Source: Bog-473 sp035947875 (GTDB lineage Bacteria; Actinomycetota; Acidimicrobiia; Acidimicrobiales; RAAP-2). Taken from it: a DNA stretch of 12,463 bases. Under the pieces are notes generated by a model. The model saw only the letters and a list, made by a program, of their open reading frames with translations, was not told the origin of the DNA and made no database searches. Location of the stretch: NCBI GenBank assembly GCA_035947875.1, contig DASZJQ010000084.1, positions 1-12,463 on the forward strand, in the 5' to 3' direction. Below are positions 1 to 5,794 of this stretch, piece by piece (the stretch's first letter is position 1; each line of letters begins with the position of its first letter). The translations under genes and the position numbers were made by a program.

Positions 1-27
1 TCTTCTTCATAAGGAACATTCCGCACC

Positions 28-2130
28 ATGGCTGACGCCCCCCCGACTCGCGATTTCCCCCTGGCCAAGACCCGAAACATCGGGATCATGGCCCACATCG
101 ACGCGGGCAAGACCACGACCACCGAACGGATCCTCTACTACACCGGTCGCAACTACAAGATCGGTGAGGTGCACGAGGGCGCCGCCACCATGGACTGGAT
201 GGTCCAGGAGCAGGAGCGCGGCATCACCATCACCTCGGCCGCCACCACCTGCAGCTGGAAGGACAACTGGATCAACATCATCGACACTCCGGGACACGTG
301 GACTTCACCGTGGAGGTGGAGCGCTCCCTGCGCGTGCTCGACGGCGCGGTGGCCGTCTTCGACGCCGTGGCCGGCGTGGAGCCCCAGACCGAGACGGTGT
401 GGCGCCAGGCCAACAAGTACCACGTCCCGCGCCTCTGCTTCGTCAACAAGATGGACCGCATCGGCGCCGACTTCGAGCGCACGGTCGAGATGATCCGGGA
501 CCGGCTGGACGCGCTGCCGGCGGTCACCCAGCTGCCCATCGGTTCGGAGTCCGAGTTCCAAGGCGTGGTCGACCTCCTGGAGCGGAAGGCCCTGGTCTGG
601 AACGACGAGGAGAAGGGCGAGGAGTGGGAGGTCCTCGATATCCCCGAGGCCATGGCCAACGACGCCGAGGACGCTCGCCACCAGCTCATCGACGTGGTCT
701 CCAACTTCGACGACATCATCATGGAGAAGTACCTGGCCGAGGAGTTCATCACGGCCGACGACCTGCGCCGGGCCCTGCGCACGGCCACCCTGGCCGCCGA
801 GGTGGTGCCGGTGCTCTGCGGGTCGGCCTTCAAGAACAAGGGCGTGCAGCCCATGCTCGACGCCGTGATCGACTACCTGCCCAGCCCCCTCGACCTGCCC
901 CCCACCCAGGGGAGCCGCCCCAACCATCTCGAGGATGTCCTGGAGCGCAAGGCCGACGACGGCGAGGCCTTCTCGGCCCTGGCCTTCAAGATCATGACCG
1001 ACCCCTTCGTCGGCAAGCTGACCTACATCCGGGTGTACTCGGGCACGTTGACCAAGGGCTCCTCGATCCTGAACTCCACCAAGGACAAGAAGGAGCGGGT
1101 GGGCCGCATCCTCCAGATGCACGCCAACCACCGCGAGGACAAGGACGCCATCTTCGCCGGCGACATCATGGCCGTGGTCGGGATGAAGAACACCACCACC
1201 GGTGACACCCTGTGCGACCCGGGCCACCCGATCGTGCTCGAGGCACTGGAGTTCCCCGAGCCCGTGATCCATGTCGCCGTCGAGCCCAAGACCAAGGCTG
1301 ACCAGGACAAACTCTCCAAGGCGCTCTACTCGCTCAGCGAGGAGGACCCGACCTTCCGGGTGCGCTCCGACGAGGAGACCGGCCAGACCGTGATCTCGGG
1401 CATGGGCGAGCTCCACCTCGAAGTCCTGGTGGACCGCATGTTGCGGGAATTCAGCGTCGACGCCAACGTGGGCAAGCCCCAGGTGGCCTACCGCGAGACC
1501 ATCCGCCGGTCGGTGGAGAAGATCGAGGAGAAGTACGTCCGCCAGACCGGCGGCCGGGGCCAGTACGGCCACGTGGTCATCAGTGCCGAGCCCACCGGGC
1601 CCGGCGGGGGCTACGAGTTCGTCGACAAGATCAGTGGCGGCGTCATTCCCAAGGAGTACATCCCCTCGGTGGACGCCGGGATCCAAGAGGCCCTCACCTC
1701 GGGCATTCTGGCCGGCTATCCCACCGTCGACGTGCGGATCCTGTTGACCTACGGCTCCTACCACGACGTGGACTCGTCGGAGATGGCCTTCAAGATCGCC
1801 GGCTCCATGGCGTTCAAGAAGGCGCTGCGGGCGGCCAGTCCCGTCCTGCTCGAGCCCGTCATGGCCGTCACGGTGACCACGCCCGACGACTACATGGGTG
1901 ATGTCATCGGGGACCTCTCCTCCCGCCGGGGCAGGGTGGAGGGGATGGACCAGCAGGGCAGCAGCCACGTGATCAACGCGCAGGTACCGCTGGCCGACAT
2001 GTTCGGCTACGCTACTGACCTGCGTTCGCGCACCCAGGGTCGCGCCACGTACACGATGCAGTTTCACTCCTACAACGAGGTGCCCGAGTCGATCTCCAAG
2101 GAGATCATCGCCCGGGCCCACGGGGAGTAG
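28..2130 (+). CDS. fusA: Elongation factor G (EF-G)
   Basis: This is the translational GTPase that drives tRNA and mRNA translocation on the ribosome, and ribosome recycling together with RRF. The 700-residue protein has the usual full length. The G domain shows the P-loop AHIDAGKT (22-29), switch I RGITITS (64-70), DTPGH (86-90, with the catalytic His), NKMD (140-143) and the SAF motif near 266-268. Domains II to V follow; the domain IV segment GGVIPKEYIPSVDAG and the domain V segment SSRRGRVEGM are easy to see. The ATG at 28 is preceded by AAGGAA at 11-16 with an 11-nt spacer. The gene is expected to follow rpsG, which lies outside the window, as in a str operon. It is a canonical EF-G rather than a TetM/RPP-type resistance protein, judging by the normal domain order and MADAP-type start. 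Confidence 0.98.
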   Translation: MADAPPTRDFPLAKTRNIGIMAHIDAGKTTTTERILYYTGRNYKIGEVHEGAATMDWMVQEQERGITITSAATTCSWKDNWINIIDTPGHVDFTVEVERSLRVLDGAVAVFDAVAGVEPQTETVWRQANKYHVPRLCFVNKMDRIGADFERTVEMIRDRLDALPAVTQLPIGSESEFQGVVDLLERKALVWNDEEKGEEWEVLDIPEAMANDAEDARHQLIDVVSNFDDIIMEKYLAEEFITADDLRRALRTATLAAEVVPVLCGSAFKNKGVQPMLDAVIDYLPSPLDLPPTQGSRPNHLEDVLERKADDGEAFSALAFKIMTDPFVGKLTYIRVYSGTLTKGSSILNSTKDKKERVGRILQMHANHREDKDAIFAGDIMAVVGMKNTTTGDTLCDPGHPIVLEALEFPEPVIHVAVEPKTKADQDKLSKALYSLSEEDPTFRVRSDEETGQTVISGMGELHLEVLVDRMLREFSVDANVGKPQVAYRETIRRSVEKIEEKYVRQTGGRGQYGHVVISAEPTGPGGGYEFVDKISGGVIPKEYIPSVDAGIQEALTSGILAGYPTVDVRILLTYGSYHDVDSSEMAFKIAGSMAFKKALRAASPVLLEPVMAVTVTTPDDYMGDVIGDLSSRRGRVEGMDQQGSSHVINAQVPLADMFGYATDLRSRTQGRATYTMQFHSYNEVPESISKEIIARAHGE

Positions 2131-2171
2131 CCGGGGCCGACGGCCTCCGGGACAGGTCGCACAAAAGGAAA

Positions 2172-2234
2172 ATGAAAGCGGCGTGCAGTCGCCGCGGCGG
2201 GCCCAAGGGGGTCCCGTCCGATATCAGGGAGTAG
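2172..2234 (+). CDS. Possible 20-codon upstream ORF in the tuf leader
   Basis: An ATG at 2172 opens a 20-codon frame, starting MKAACSRRGG and ending in TAG at 2232-2234, 8 nt before the tuf start and in a different frame from tuf. It sits right after an A-rich AAAAGGAA tract (2163-2170). The GG-to-ATG distance is only about 3 nt, which is short for a Shine-Dalgarno site. The stop position close to the tuf start would allow translational coupling. The peptide matches no family I recognise. A short open frame is not surprising in GC-rich DNA, so this is a weak candidate. Confidence 0.2.
   Translation: MKAACSRRGGPKGVPSDIRE
2178..2216 (+). promoter_or_regulatory. Two tandem GC hairpins in the tuf leader
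   Basis: Two inverted repeats lie back to back in the 112-nt fusA-tuf spacer. The first pairs GCGGCG (2178-2183) with CGCCGC (2190-2195), 6 bp with a 6-nt loop. The second pairs CGGG (2198-2201) with CCCG (2213-2216), then CC with GG after one mismatch. Both lie just after an A-rich tract (2161-2177). Neither is followed by a U-run, so they are poor intrinsic terminators. A role in the tuf leader is inference. I could not identify a convincing -35/-10 pair for a separate tuf promoter. Confidence 0.35.
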
Positions 2235-2242
2235 CTACGGCG

Positions 2243-3430
2243 ATGGCCAAGCAGAAGTTCGAGCGCAACAAGCCTCACGTCAATGTGGGAACGATGGGAC
2301 ACATCGACCACGGGAAGACCACGCTCACGGCGGCGATCACCAAGGTCCTGTCCGAGGCGAACCCCAACACCCAGTTCACCTCGTTCGACCAGATCGACAA
2401 GGCCCCCGAAGAGAAGCAGCGCGGCATCACCATCACCATCGCCCACGTCGAGTACGAGACGGAGAACCGTCACTACGCCCACGTCGACATGCCCGGCCAC
2501 GCCGACTACCTCAAGAACATGATCACCGGTGCGGCCCAGATCGACGGCGCCATCCTGGTGGTCTCGGCGGCCGACGGCCCCATGCCCCAGACCCGTGAGC
2601 ACGTACTGCTGGCCCGCCAGGTGGGCGTGCCCTACATCGTGGTGGCCCTCAACAAGGCCGACATGGTGGACGACCCCGAGCTGATCGAGTTGGTCGAGAT
2701 GGAGGTGCGCGAGCTCCTCACCGCCTACGACTTCCCCGGCGACGACACCCCGATTGTCCAGGTCAGCGCCCTCAAGGCCCTCGAGGGCGACCCCGAGTGG
2801 AGCGAGAAGATCCTCGAGCTGATGGCGGCCGTCGACTCCTTCATCCCCGAGCCCGAGCGCGACGTCGACAAGCCGTTCCTCATGCCCATCGAGGACGTCA
2901 TGTCCATCACCGGTCGGGGCACCGTGGTCACCGGCAAGGTGGAGCAGGGCGTGGTCAAGGTGGGCGAAGAAGTGGAGATCGTCGGCCTGCGCGACACGCA
3001 GAAGACCACCGTGACCGGCATCGAGATGTTCCGCAAGCTGCTCGACGAGGGGCGGGCCGGCGACAACGTCGGCGCCCTGCTGCGGGGCACCAAGAAGGAA
3101 GATGTCGAGCGGGGTCAGGTCCTCTGCAAGCCCGGTTCCATCACCCCGCACACCCAGTTCGAGGCCACTGTCGTGGTGCTGACCAAGGAGGAGGGTGGCC
3201 GTCACAAGCCGTTCTTCACCAACTACCGGCCCCAGTTCTACTTCCGCACCACCGATGTGACCGGCACCATCGCGCTGCCCGAGGGCACCGAGATGGTCAT
3301 GCCCGGGGACCACACCGACATGACGGTCGAGCTGGGCAAGCCCATCGCCATGACTGAAGGTCTGCGCTTCGCCATCCGTGAGGGTGGCCGCACCGTTGCT
3401 TCCGGTCGGGTTACGAAGATCCTCAAGTAA
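2243..3430 (+). CDS. tuf: Elongation factor Tu (EF-Tu)
   Basis: This GTPase carries aminoacyl-tRNA to the ribosomal A site. The protein is 395 residues, the normal length. The G domain shows GHIDHGKT (19-26), switch I RGITIT (60-65), DMPGH (82-86), NKAD (137-140) and SALK (175-178). The beta-barrel domains follow, with SITGRGTVVTGKVEQG and the KEEGGRHKPFF segment of domain 3. I chose the ATG at 2243 because MAKQKFERNKPHVNVGT is the family N-terminus; the frame stays open upstream to a GTG at 2183, but those 20 residues are not EF-Tu-like. GGGAG (2227-2231) lies 11 nt before the start. One oddity is Met in DMPGH where most bacterial EF-Tu proteins have Cys; the GTPase His is kept. rpsJ follows after 36 nt with no visible terminator. 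Confidence 0.98.
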   Translation: MAKQKFERNKPHVNVGTMGHIDHGKTTLTAAITKVLSEANPNTQFTSFDQIDKAPEEKQRGITITIAHVEYETENRHYAHVDMPGHADYLKNMITGAAQIDGAILVVSAADGPMPQTREHVLLARQVGVPYIVVALNKADMVDDPELIELVEMEVRELLTAYDFPGDDTPIVQVSALKALEGDPEWSEKILELMAAVDSFIPEPERDVDKPFLMPIEDVMSITGRGTVVTGKVEQGVVKVGEEVEIVGLRDTQKTTVTGIEMFRKLLDEGRAGDNVGALLRGTKKEDVERGQVLCKPGSITPHTQFEATVVVLTKEEGGRHKPFFTNYRPQFYFRTTDVTGTIALPEGTEMVMPGDHTDMTVELGKPIAMTEGLRFAIREGGRTVASGRVTKILK

Positions 3431-3466
3431 CGACCCCCGAACCGCGACGGAACGAGAGCAGGCACC

Positions 3467-3793
3467 ATGGCCGATGGCCCCAAGCAGAAGATCCGCATCA
3501 GGCTCAAGGCCTACGACCACGAGATCCTCGATCAGTCGACCGAGAAGATCGTCCAGACGGTGCTCCGCACCCAGGCCAAGGTGCTCGGGCCGATCCCGTT
3601 GCCGACCGACAAGCACCGCTACACGGTGATCCGCTCGCCCCACAAGTACAAGGACTCACGCGAGCACTTCGAGATGCGGGTGCACAAGCGCCTGGTGGAC
3701 ATCATCGACCACACGCCCAAAACGGTCGATTCGCTCCAGCGACTCGACCTCCCGGCGGGCGTCGATATCGAGATAAAGATTCAAACCGCCTGA
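3467..3793 (+). CDS. rpsJ: 30S ribosomal protein S10
   Basis: S10 is a 30S head protein and, as NusE, also takes part in antitermination with NusB. The 108-residue product is slightly longer than the usual 102 or so, because of a short N-terminus before KIRIRLKAYDHEILDQS. The family signature AKVLGPIPLPT (37-47) and the loop RSPHKYKDSREHFEMR (56-71) are intact, and the protein ends in a typical IEIKIQTA-like strand. The ATG at 3467 has only a weak ribosome-binding signal (GAGAGCAGG). The gene is first in the S10 cluster, but here it is separated from rplC by 227 bp. It therefore reads more like the last gene of the fusA-tuf unit than the head of the downstream one. Confidence 0.97.
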   Translation: MADGPKQKIRIRLKAYDHEILDQSTEKIVQTVLRTQAKVLGPIPLPTDKHRYTVIRSPHKYKDSREHFEMRVHKRLVDIIDHTPKTVDSLQRLDLPAGVDIEIKIQTA

Positions 3794-3796
3794 TCC

Positions 3797-3825
3797 GGGC
3801 TCTGGCGCCTGGCACGCGCCGGCCC
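3797..3825 (+). terminator. GC-rich hairpin just after rpsJ, possible weak terminator
   Basis: Four bases after the rpsJ stop, GGGC (3797-3800) and GGCGC (3804-3808) can pair with GCCC (3822-3825) and GCGCC (3816-3820), leaving a 7-nt loop. No U-run follows, so a classical intrinsic terminator is not supported. Some actinobacterial terminators lack a U-tract, and the position directly after a gene and before a candidate promoter is suggestive. It may instead be part of a read-through spacer. Confidence 0.25.
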
Positions 3826-3839
3826 AGGTGGTGTAACGT
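3809..3839 (+). promoter_or_regulatory. Candidate sigma70-type promoter upstream of rplC
   Basis: TAACGT (3834-3839) fits the TAnnnT pattern of a -10 box. CTGGCA (3809-3814) matches TTGACA at 4 of 6 positions and sits 19 nt upstream, slightly longer than ideal. Transcription would start near 3846 and give a leader of about 175 nt before rplC. The match is modest and rests mainly on position, since this gap is the only sizeable non-coding stretch between rpsJ and the end of the window. Confidence 0.25.
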
Positions 3840-3862
3840 CGCAAGGCCGATTTAGGCACCCC

Positions 3863-3883
3863 AGCGGCACCTCCGGTGCTGCT
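3863..3883 (+). promoter_or_regulatory. Leader hairpin with competing pairing partner
   Basis: AGCGGCACC (3863-3871) pairs with GGTGCTGCT (3875-3883) over 9 bp, including one G-U pair, around a TCC loop. A second copy of GGCACC at 3855-3860 could compete for the same 3' arm, and a second GGTGC at 3911-3915 could compete for the 5' arms. Mutually exclusive pairings of this kind are typical of regulatory leaders. No function can be read from the sequence. Confidence 0.4.
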
Positions 3884-3926
3884 CCATCACAACAGAAGTG
3901 CGTGACCGCCGGTGCGTCCGGTACCT

Positions 3927-3981
3927 CACGCCAAACCATTCGAGCGCTCCGCTCGGGATTCCCGGGCGGAGCGTTGGCGTG
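3927..3981 (+). promoter_or_regulatory. Long bulged stem-loop in the rplC leader
   Basis: This is the strongest structure in the window. CACGCCAA (3927-3934) pairs perfectly with TTGGCGTG (3974-3981). After a 10-nt bulge on the 5' side only (3935-3944), CGCTCCGC (3945-3952) pairs perfectly with GCGGAGCG (3966-3973). A T-G pair and CGGG/CCCG then close an ATT loop. In total there are about 21 pairs, with the 3' arm running without interruption. It ends 24 nt before the rplC ribosome-binding site, and no U-run follows. A long stem with a one-sided bulge is a plausible ribosomal-protein binding site, which is inference. L3 or L4, encoded just downstream, would be natural candidates. Confidence 0.55.
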
Positions 3982-3983
3982 CG

Positions 3984-3997
3984 CACGGGAAGCCGTG
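3984..3997 (+). promoter_or_regulatory. Small GAAG-loop hairpin before rplC
   Basis: CACGG (3984-3988) pairs with CCGTG (3993-3997) around a GAAG tetraloop. It begins 2 nt after the long stem-loop and ends 8 nt before the rplC Shine-Dalgarno sequence, so it could stack on the larger hairpin. Its 5' side overlaps the palindrome CGTGCGCACG (3978-3987), so it competes with other local folds. Confidence 0.35.
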
Positions 3998-4005
3998 GGC
4001 AGCGC

Positions 4006-4011
4006 AGGGAG
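4006..4011 (+). promoter_or_regulatory. Ribosome-binding site fixing the GTG start of rplC
   Basis: AGGGAG lies 9 nt before the GTG at 4021. It supports that start over the in-frame GTG at 3898, which would add 41 residues with no likeness to L3. Confidence 0.7.
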
Positions 4012-4020
4012 ATTCGACAC

Positions 4021-4680
4021 GTGGCAAGCAAGGCGATCGTCGGCGAGAAGGTCGGCATGACCCAGGTCTGGGACGAGCAGAACCGCGCCATTCCGGTGAC
4101 GGTTCTGAGAGTCGCGCCCGCCCGCGTGGTCCAGGTCAAGACGCCCGAGACCGACGGCTACGCCGCCCTGCAGGTGACGTGGGGCTTCCGTCGGGCCTCC
4201 ACCCTGACCAAGCCGGAGATCGGCCACTTCGCCAAGGCGAGCGTGGAGCCCGGACGCGGCCTGGTCGAGCTCCGGCTCGACGATGTGGCCGAGTACGCCG
4301 TCGGCCAGGAGCTCACCGCCGAGGTCCTGGCGGCCGGCGACCGGGTCGATGCCATCGCCGTCAGCAAGGGCAAGGGCTTCGCCGGCGGGATGAAGCGCCA
4401 CAATTTCAAGGGCCAGGGCGCCTCGCACGGCAACCACAAGAGCCACCGCGTCCCCGGCGCCATCGGTGCCTGTGCCACCCCCTCACGCGTCTTCAAGGGC
4501 ACCAAGATGGCCGGTCGCATGGGTGGCAAGCAGGTGACCGCCCTCAACCTGCAGGTCGTCTCGGCCGACCCCGATCGTCAGCTGGTCCTGGTCAAGGGGG
4601 CGGTGCCCGGCTCCCGGGGCACCGTGGTGGTGCTGCGTGACTCGGTCAAGACGGCCACCGTGCGCGGGGGGTCCCGATGA
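4021..4680 (+). CDS. rplC: 50S ribosomal protein L3
   Basis: L3 is a primary 23S rRNA-binding and assembly-initiating protein whose long loop reaches toward the peptidyl-transferase centre. The product is 219 residues. The start is GTG, giving MASKAIVGEKVGMTQVW, the family N-terminus. The conserved core SKGKGFAGGMKRHNF (115-129), the THG-like ASHGN (134-138) and the segment TPSRVFKGTKMAGRMGG (153-169) are all present. The residue matching E. coli Gln150, the PrmB methylation target, is Ala here (GACATP), as I recall for actinobacterial L3. The gene follows a structured leader and overlaps rplD by ATGA. It is the only complete gene in the window with a non-ATG start, which might tune its translation. 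Confidence 0.97.
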   Translation: MASKAIVGEKVGMTQVWDEQNRAIPVTVLRVAPARVVQVKTPETDGYAALQVTWGFRRASTLTKPEIGHFAKASVEPGRGLVELRLDDVAEYAVGQELTAEVLAAGDRVDAIAVSKGKGFAGGMKRHNFKGQGASHGNHKSHRVPGAIGACATPSRVFKGTKMAGRMGGKQVTALNLQVVSADPDRQLVLVKGAVPGSRGTVVVLRDSVKTATVRGGSR

Positions 4681-5495
4681 CCATGGCCGACGCCGTGCTC
4701 CGTGGACCGGTCAAGAAGGAGCGGGCCGCGCCGGTCACCCGCTCGGTGACCCGCCGCTCGGTCACCGGCCAGGACCTCGGCCAGGTCGACCTCGAGCCCA
4801 CCATCTTCGGCCTCGAGCCCAACCGGGCCGTGCTGCACCAGGTGGTCACCGCCCAGCTGGCCGCCGCCCGCTCGGGTTCGCAGTCGACCAAGACGCGCGC
4901 CGAGGTGCGCGGCGGCGGCGCCAAGCCGTTCTCCCAGAAGGGCACGGGACGGGCCCGCCAGGGCTCGAGCCGCTCGCCGTCGATGATCGGTGGGGGCGTC
5001 GCCCTCGGCCCCAAGCCCCGCAGCTACCGCCAGCACACCCCCAAGAAGATGATCCGCCTGGCCCTGCTGTCCGCCCTGAGCGACCGGGCCGCCCTCGGCC
5101 GCGTGGCCCTGGTCGACACCTGGGGCTGGGAAGACCCGAGGACCAAGGACGCCGTGGCTGCGCTGAGCGCGCTGAAGCTCGGTGGCCGGGTGCTGGTGGT
5201 CCTGGCCGACGAGGAGACCGTGGCCCGGCGTTCCTTCGCCAACCTGCCCAATGCCCACACGGCCTCCTTCGGGGAGCTCTCGGCCCACGACGTGCTGCGC
5301 AGCGACTGGATCCTCTTTTCCGACCGCACGCTGCCCGGTTCCCCCGGTGACTTCTCCACCGGGCTGGCCGAGGTCGAGGGCACCGGTGACGACGTCGGGG
5401 ACGCAGGCGGCACCACCAACACGACCGACGACACGACCGACGGCACGACCGAGCCGGCCGACGGCACGACCGAGGAGGCGGCTACGGATGCGTGA
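4677..5495 (+). CDS. rplD: 50S ribosomal protein L4 with acidic C-terminal tail
   Basis: L4 binds 23S rRNA domain I and lines the peptide exit tunnel; in several bacteria it also represses its own operon. The 272-residue product is longer than the usual 205-225. The core is clear: NRAVLHQVVTAQLAAAR (49-65), the tunnel loop STKTRAEVRGGGAKPFSQKGTG (starting at 70) with RARQGSSRSP after it, and GPKPRSY (111-117). After about residue 222 the protein becomes a Thr/Asp/Glu/Gly-rich tail of about 50 residues with short repeats. Two starts are possible, 4677 (ATGA overlap with rplC) and 4683; I take 4677 because it gives the overlap, but the difference is only two residues. The tail also encodes the rplW ribosome-binding site. 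Confidence 0.96.
   Translation: MTMADAVLRGPVKKERAAPVTRSVTRRSVTGQDLGQVDLEPTIFGLEPNRAVLHQVVTAQLAAARSGSQSTKTRAEVRGGGAKPFSQKGTGRARQGSSRSPSMIGGGVALGPKPRSYRQHTPKKMIRLALLSALSDRAALGRVALVDTWGWEDPRTKDAVAALSALKLGGRVLVVLADEETVARRSFANLPNAHTASFGELSAHDVLRSDWILFSDRTLPGSPGDFSTGLAEVEGTGDDVGDAGGTTNTTDDTTDGTTEPADGTTEEAATDA
5439..5474 (+). repeat. 21-nt-spaced direct repeat in the rplD tail
   Basis: GACGGCACGACCGAG occurs at 5439-5453 and again at 5460-5474, 21 nt (7 codons) apart. It encodes DGTTE twice, within a wider DDTTDGTTE pattern. In-frame repeats of this kind fit growth of the low-complexity tail by slippage or duplication. Confidence 0.8.
5472..5478 (+). promoter_or_regulatory. Strong ribosome-binding site for rplW inside rplD
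   Basis: GAGGAGG sits 9 nt before the ATG at 5488 and 21 nt before the alternative ATG at 5500, so it favours 5488. It lies within the last codons of rplD and overlaps the repeat copy. Confidence 0.75.
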
Positions 5496-5778
5496 TGCCA
5501 TGGCGGTGCTGATCCGGCCGGTGGTCTCCGAGAAGAGCTACGGGCTGATGGACCAGAACGTCTACGTCTTCATCGTCGACCCCGGCGCCACCAAGATCGA
5601 CGTGCGCCACGCCGTCGAGCAGGCGTTCAGCGTGCGGGTGCTCAACGTCAACACCCTGAACCGCAAGGGCAAGTCGACCCGCAACCGCCGCACCAACATC
5701 AAGGGCCACCGCCCCAACACCAAGCGGGCCATTGTCACCATCCATCCCGACGACTCCATCGACCTCTTCGATCGTTGA
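5488..5778 (+). CDS. rplW: 50S ribosomal protein L23
   Basis: L23 sits at the tunnel exit and docks trigger factor and the signal recognition particle. The 96-residue product is of normal length. It shows the typical opening VLIRPVVSEKSYGLMD, a strand region NVYVFIVDPGATKIDVRHAVEQAF, and the basic loop NRKGKSTRNRRTNIKGHRPN. The ATG at 5488 overlaps the end of rplD by 8 nt and has an ideal GAGGAGG at 5472-5478. The ATG at 5500 would give a more standard-looking MAVLIRP start but has poor spacing. The frame runs open into rplD upstream, but those codons are shadow sequence. rplB begins 16 nt downstream. Confidence 0.96.
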   Translation: MRDAMAVLIRPVVSEKSYGLMDQNVYVFIVDPGATKIDVRHAVEQAFSVRVLNVNTLNRKGKSTRNRRTNIKGHRPNTKRAIVTIHPDDSIDLFDR

Positions 5779-5794
5779 TCACAGGACCGCACTG

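Noticed and set aside
7..2121. Minus-strand open frame of 704 codons opposite fusA
   Set aside because: It mirrors the fusA codons. In GC-rich genes with G/C third positions the antisense frame often stays open. The translation is His/Val/Gly-rich low complexity with no recognisable domain.
2183..2242. In-frame N-terminal extension of EF-Tu from a GTG at 2183
   Set aside because: The 20 extra residues do not resemble EF-Tu, and the ATG at 2243 gives the family N-terminus.
2105..3643. Minus-strand open frame of 512 codons opposite tuf and rpsJ
   Set aside because: Antisense shadow of tuf; the product is compositionally biased and has no family features.
3927..3981. Intrinsic terminator upstream of rplC
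   Set aside because: The stem is strong, but the next bases are GC-rich with no U-run and it sits close to a ribosome-binding site, so a leader element is more likely.
3898..4020. In-frame extension of L3 from a GTG at 3898
   Set aside because: The extra 41 residues are unlike L3 and would run through the long stem-loop. AGGGAG at 4006-4011 supports the GTG at 4021.
5732..5794. Extension of L2 into rplW from an upstream start
   Set aside because: These codons overlap the rplW coding end, and MPLRSRKPTSPGRR at 5795 is the family start with a good ribosome-binding site.
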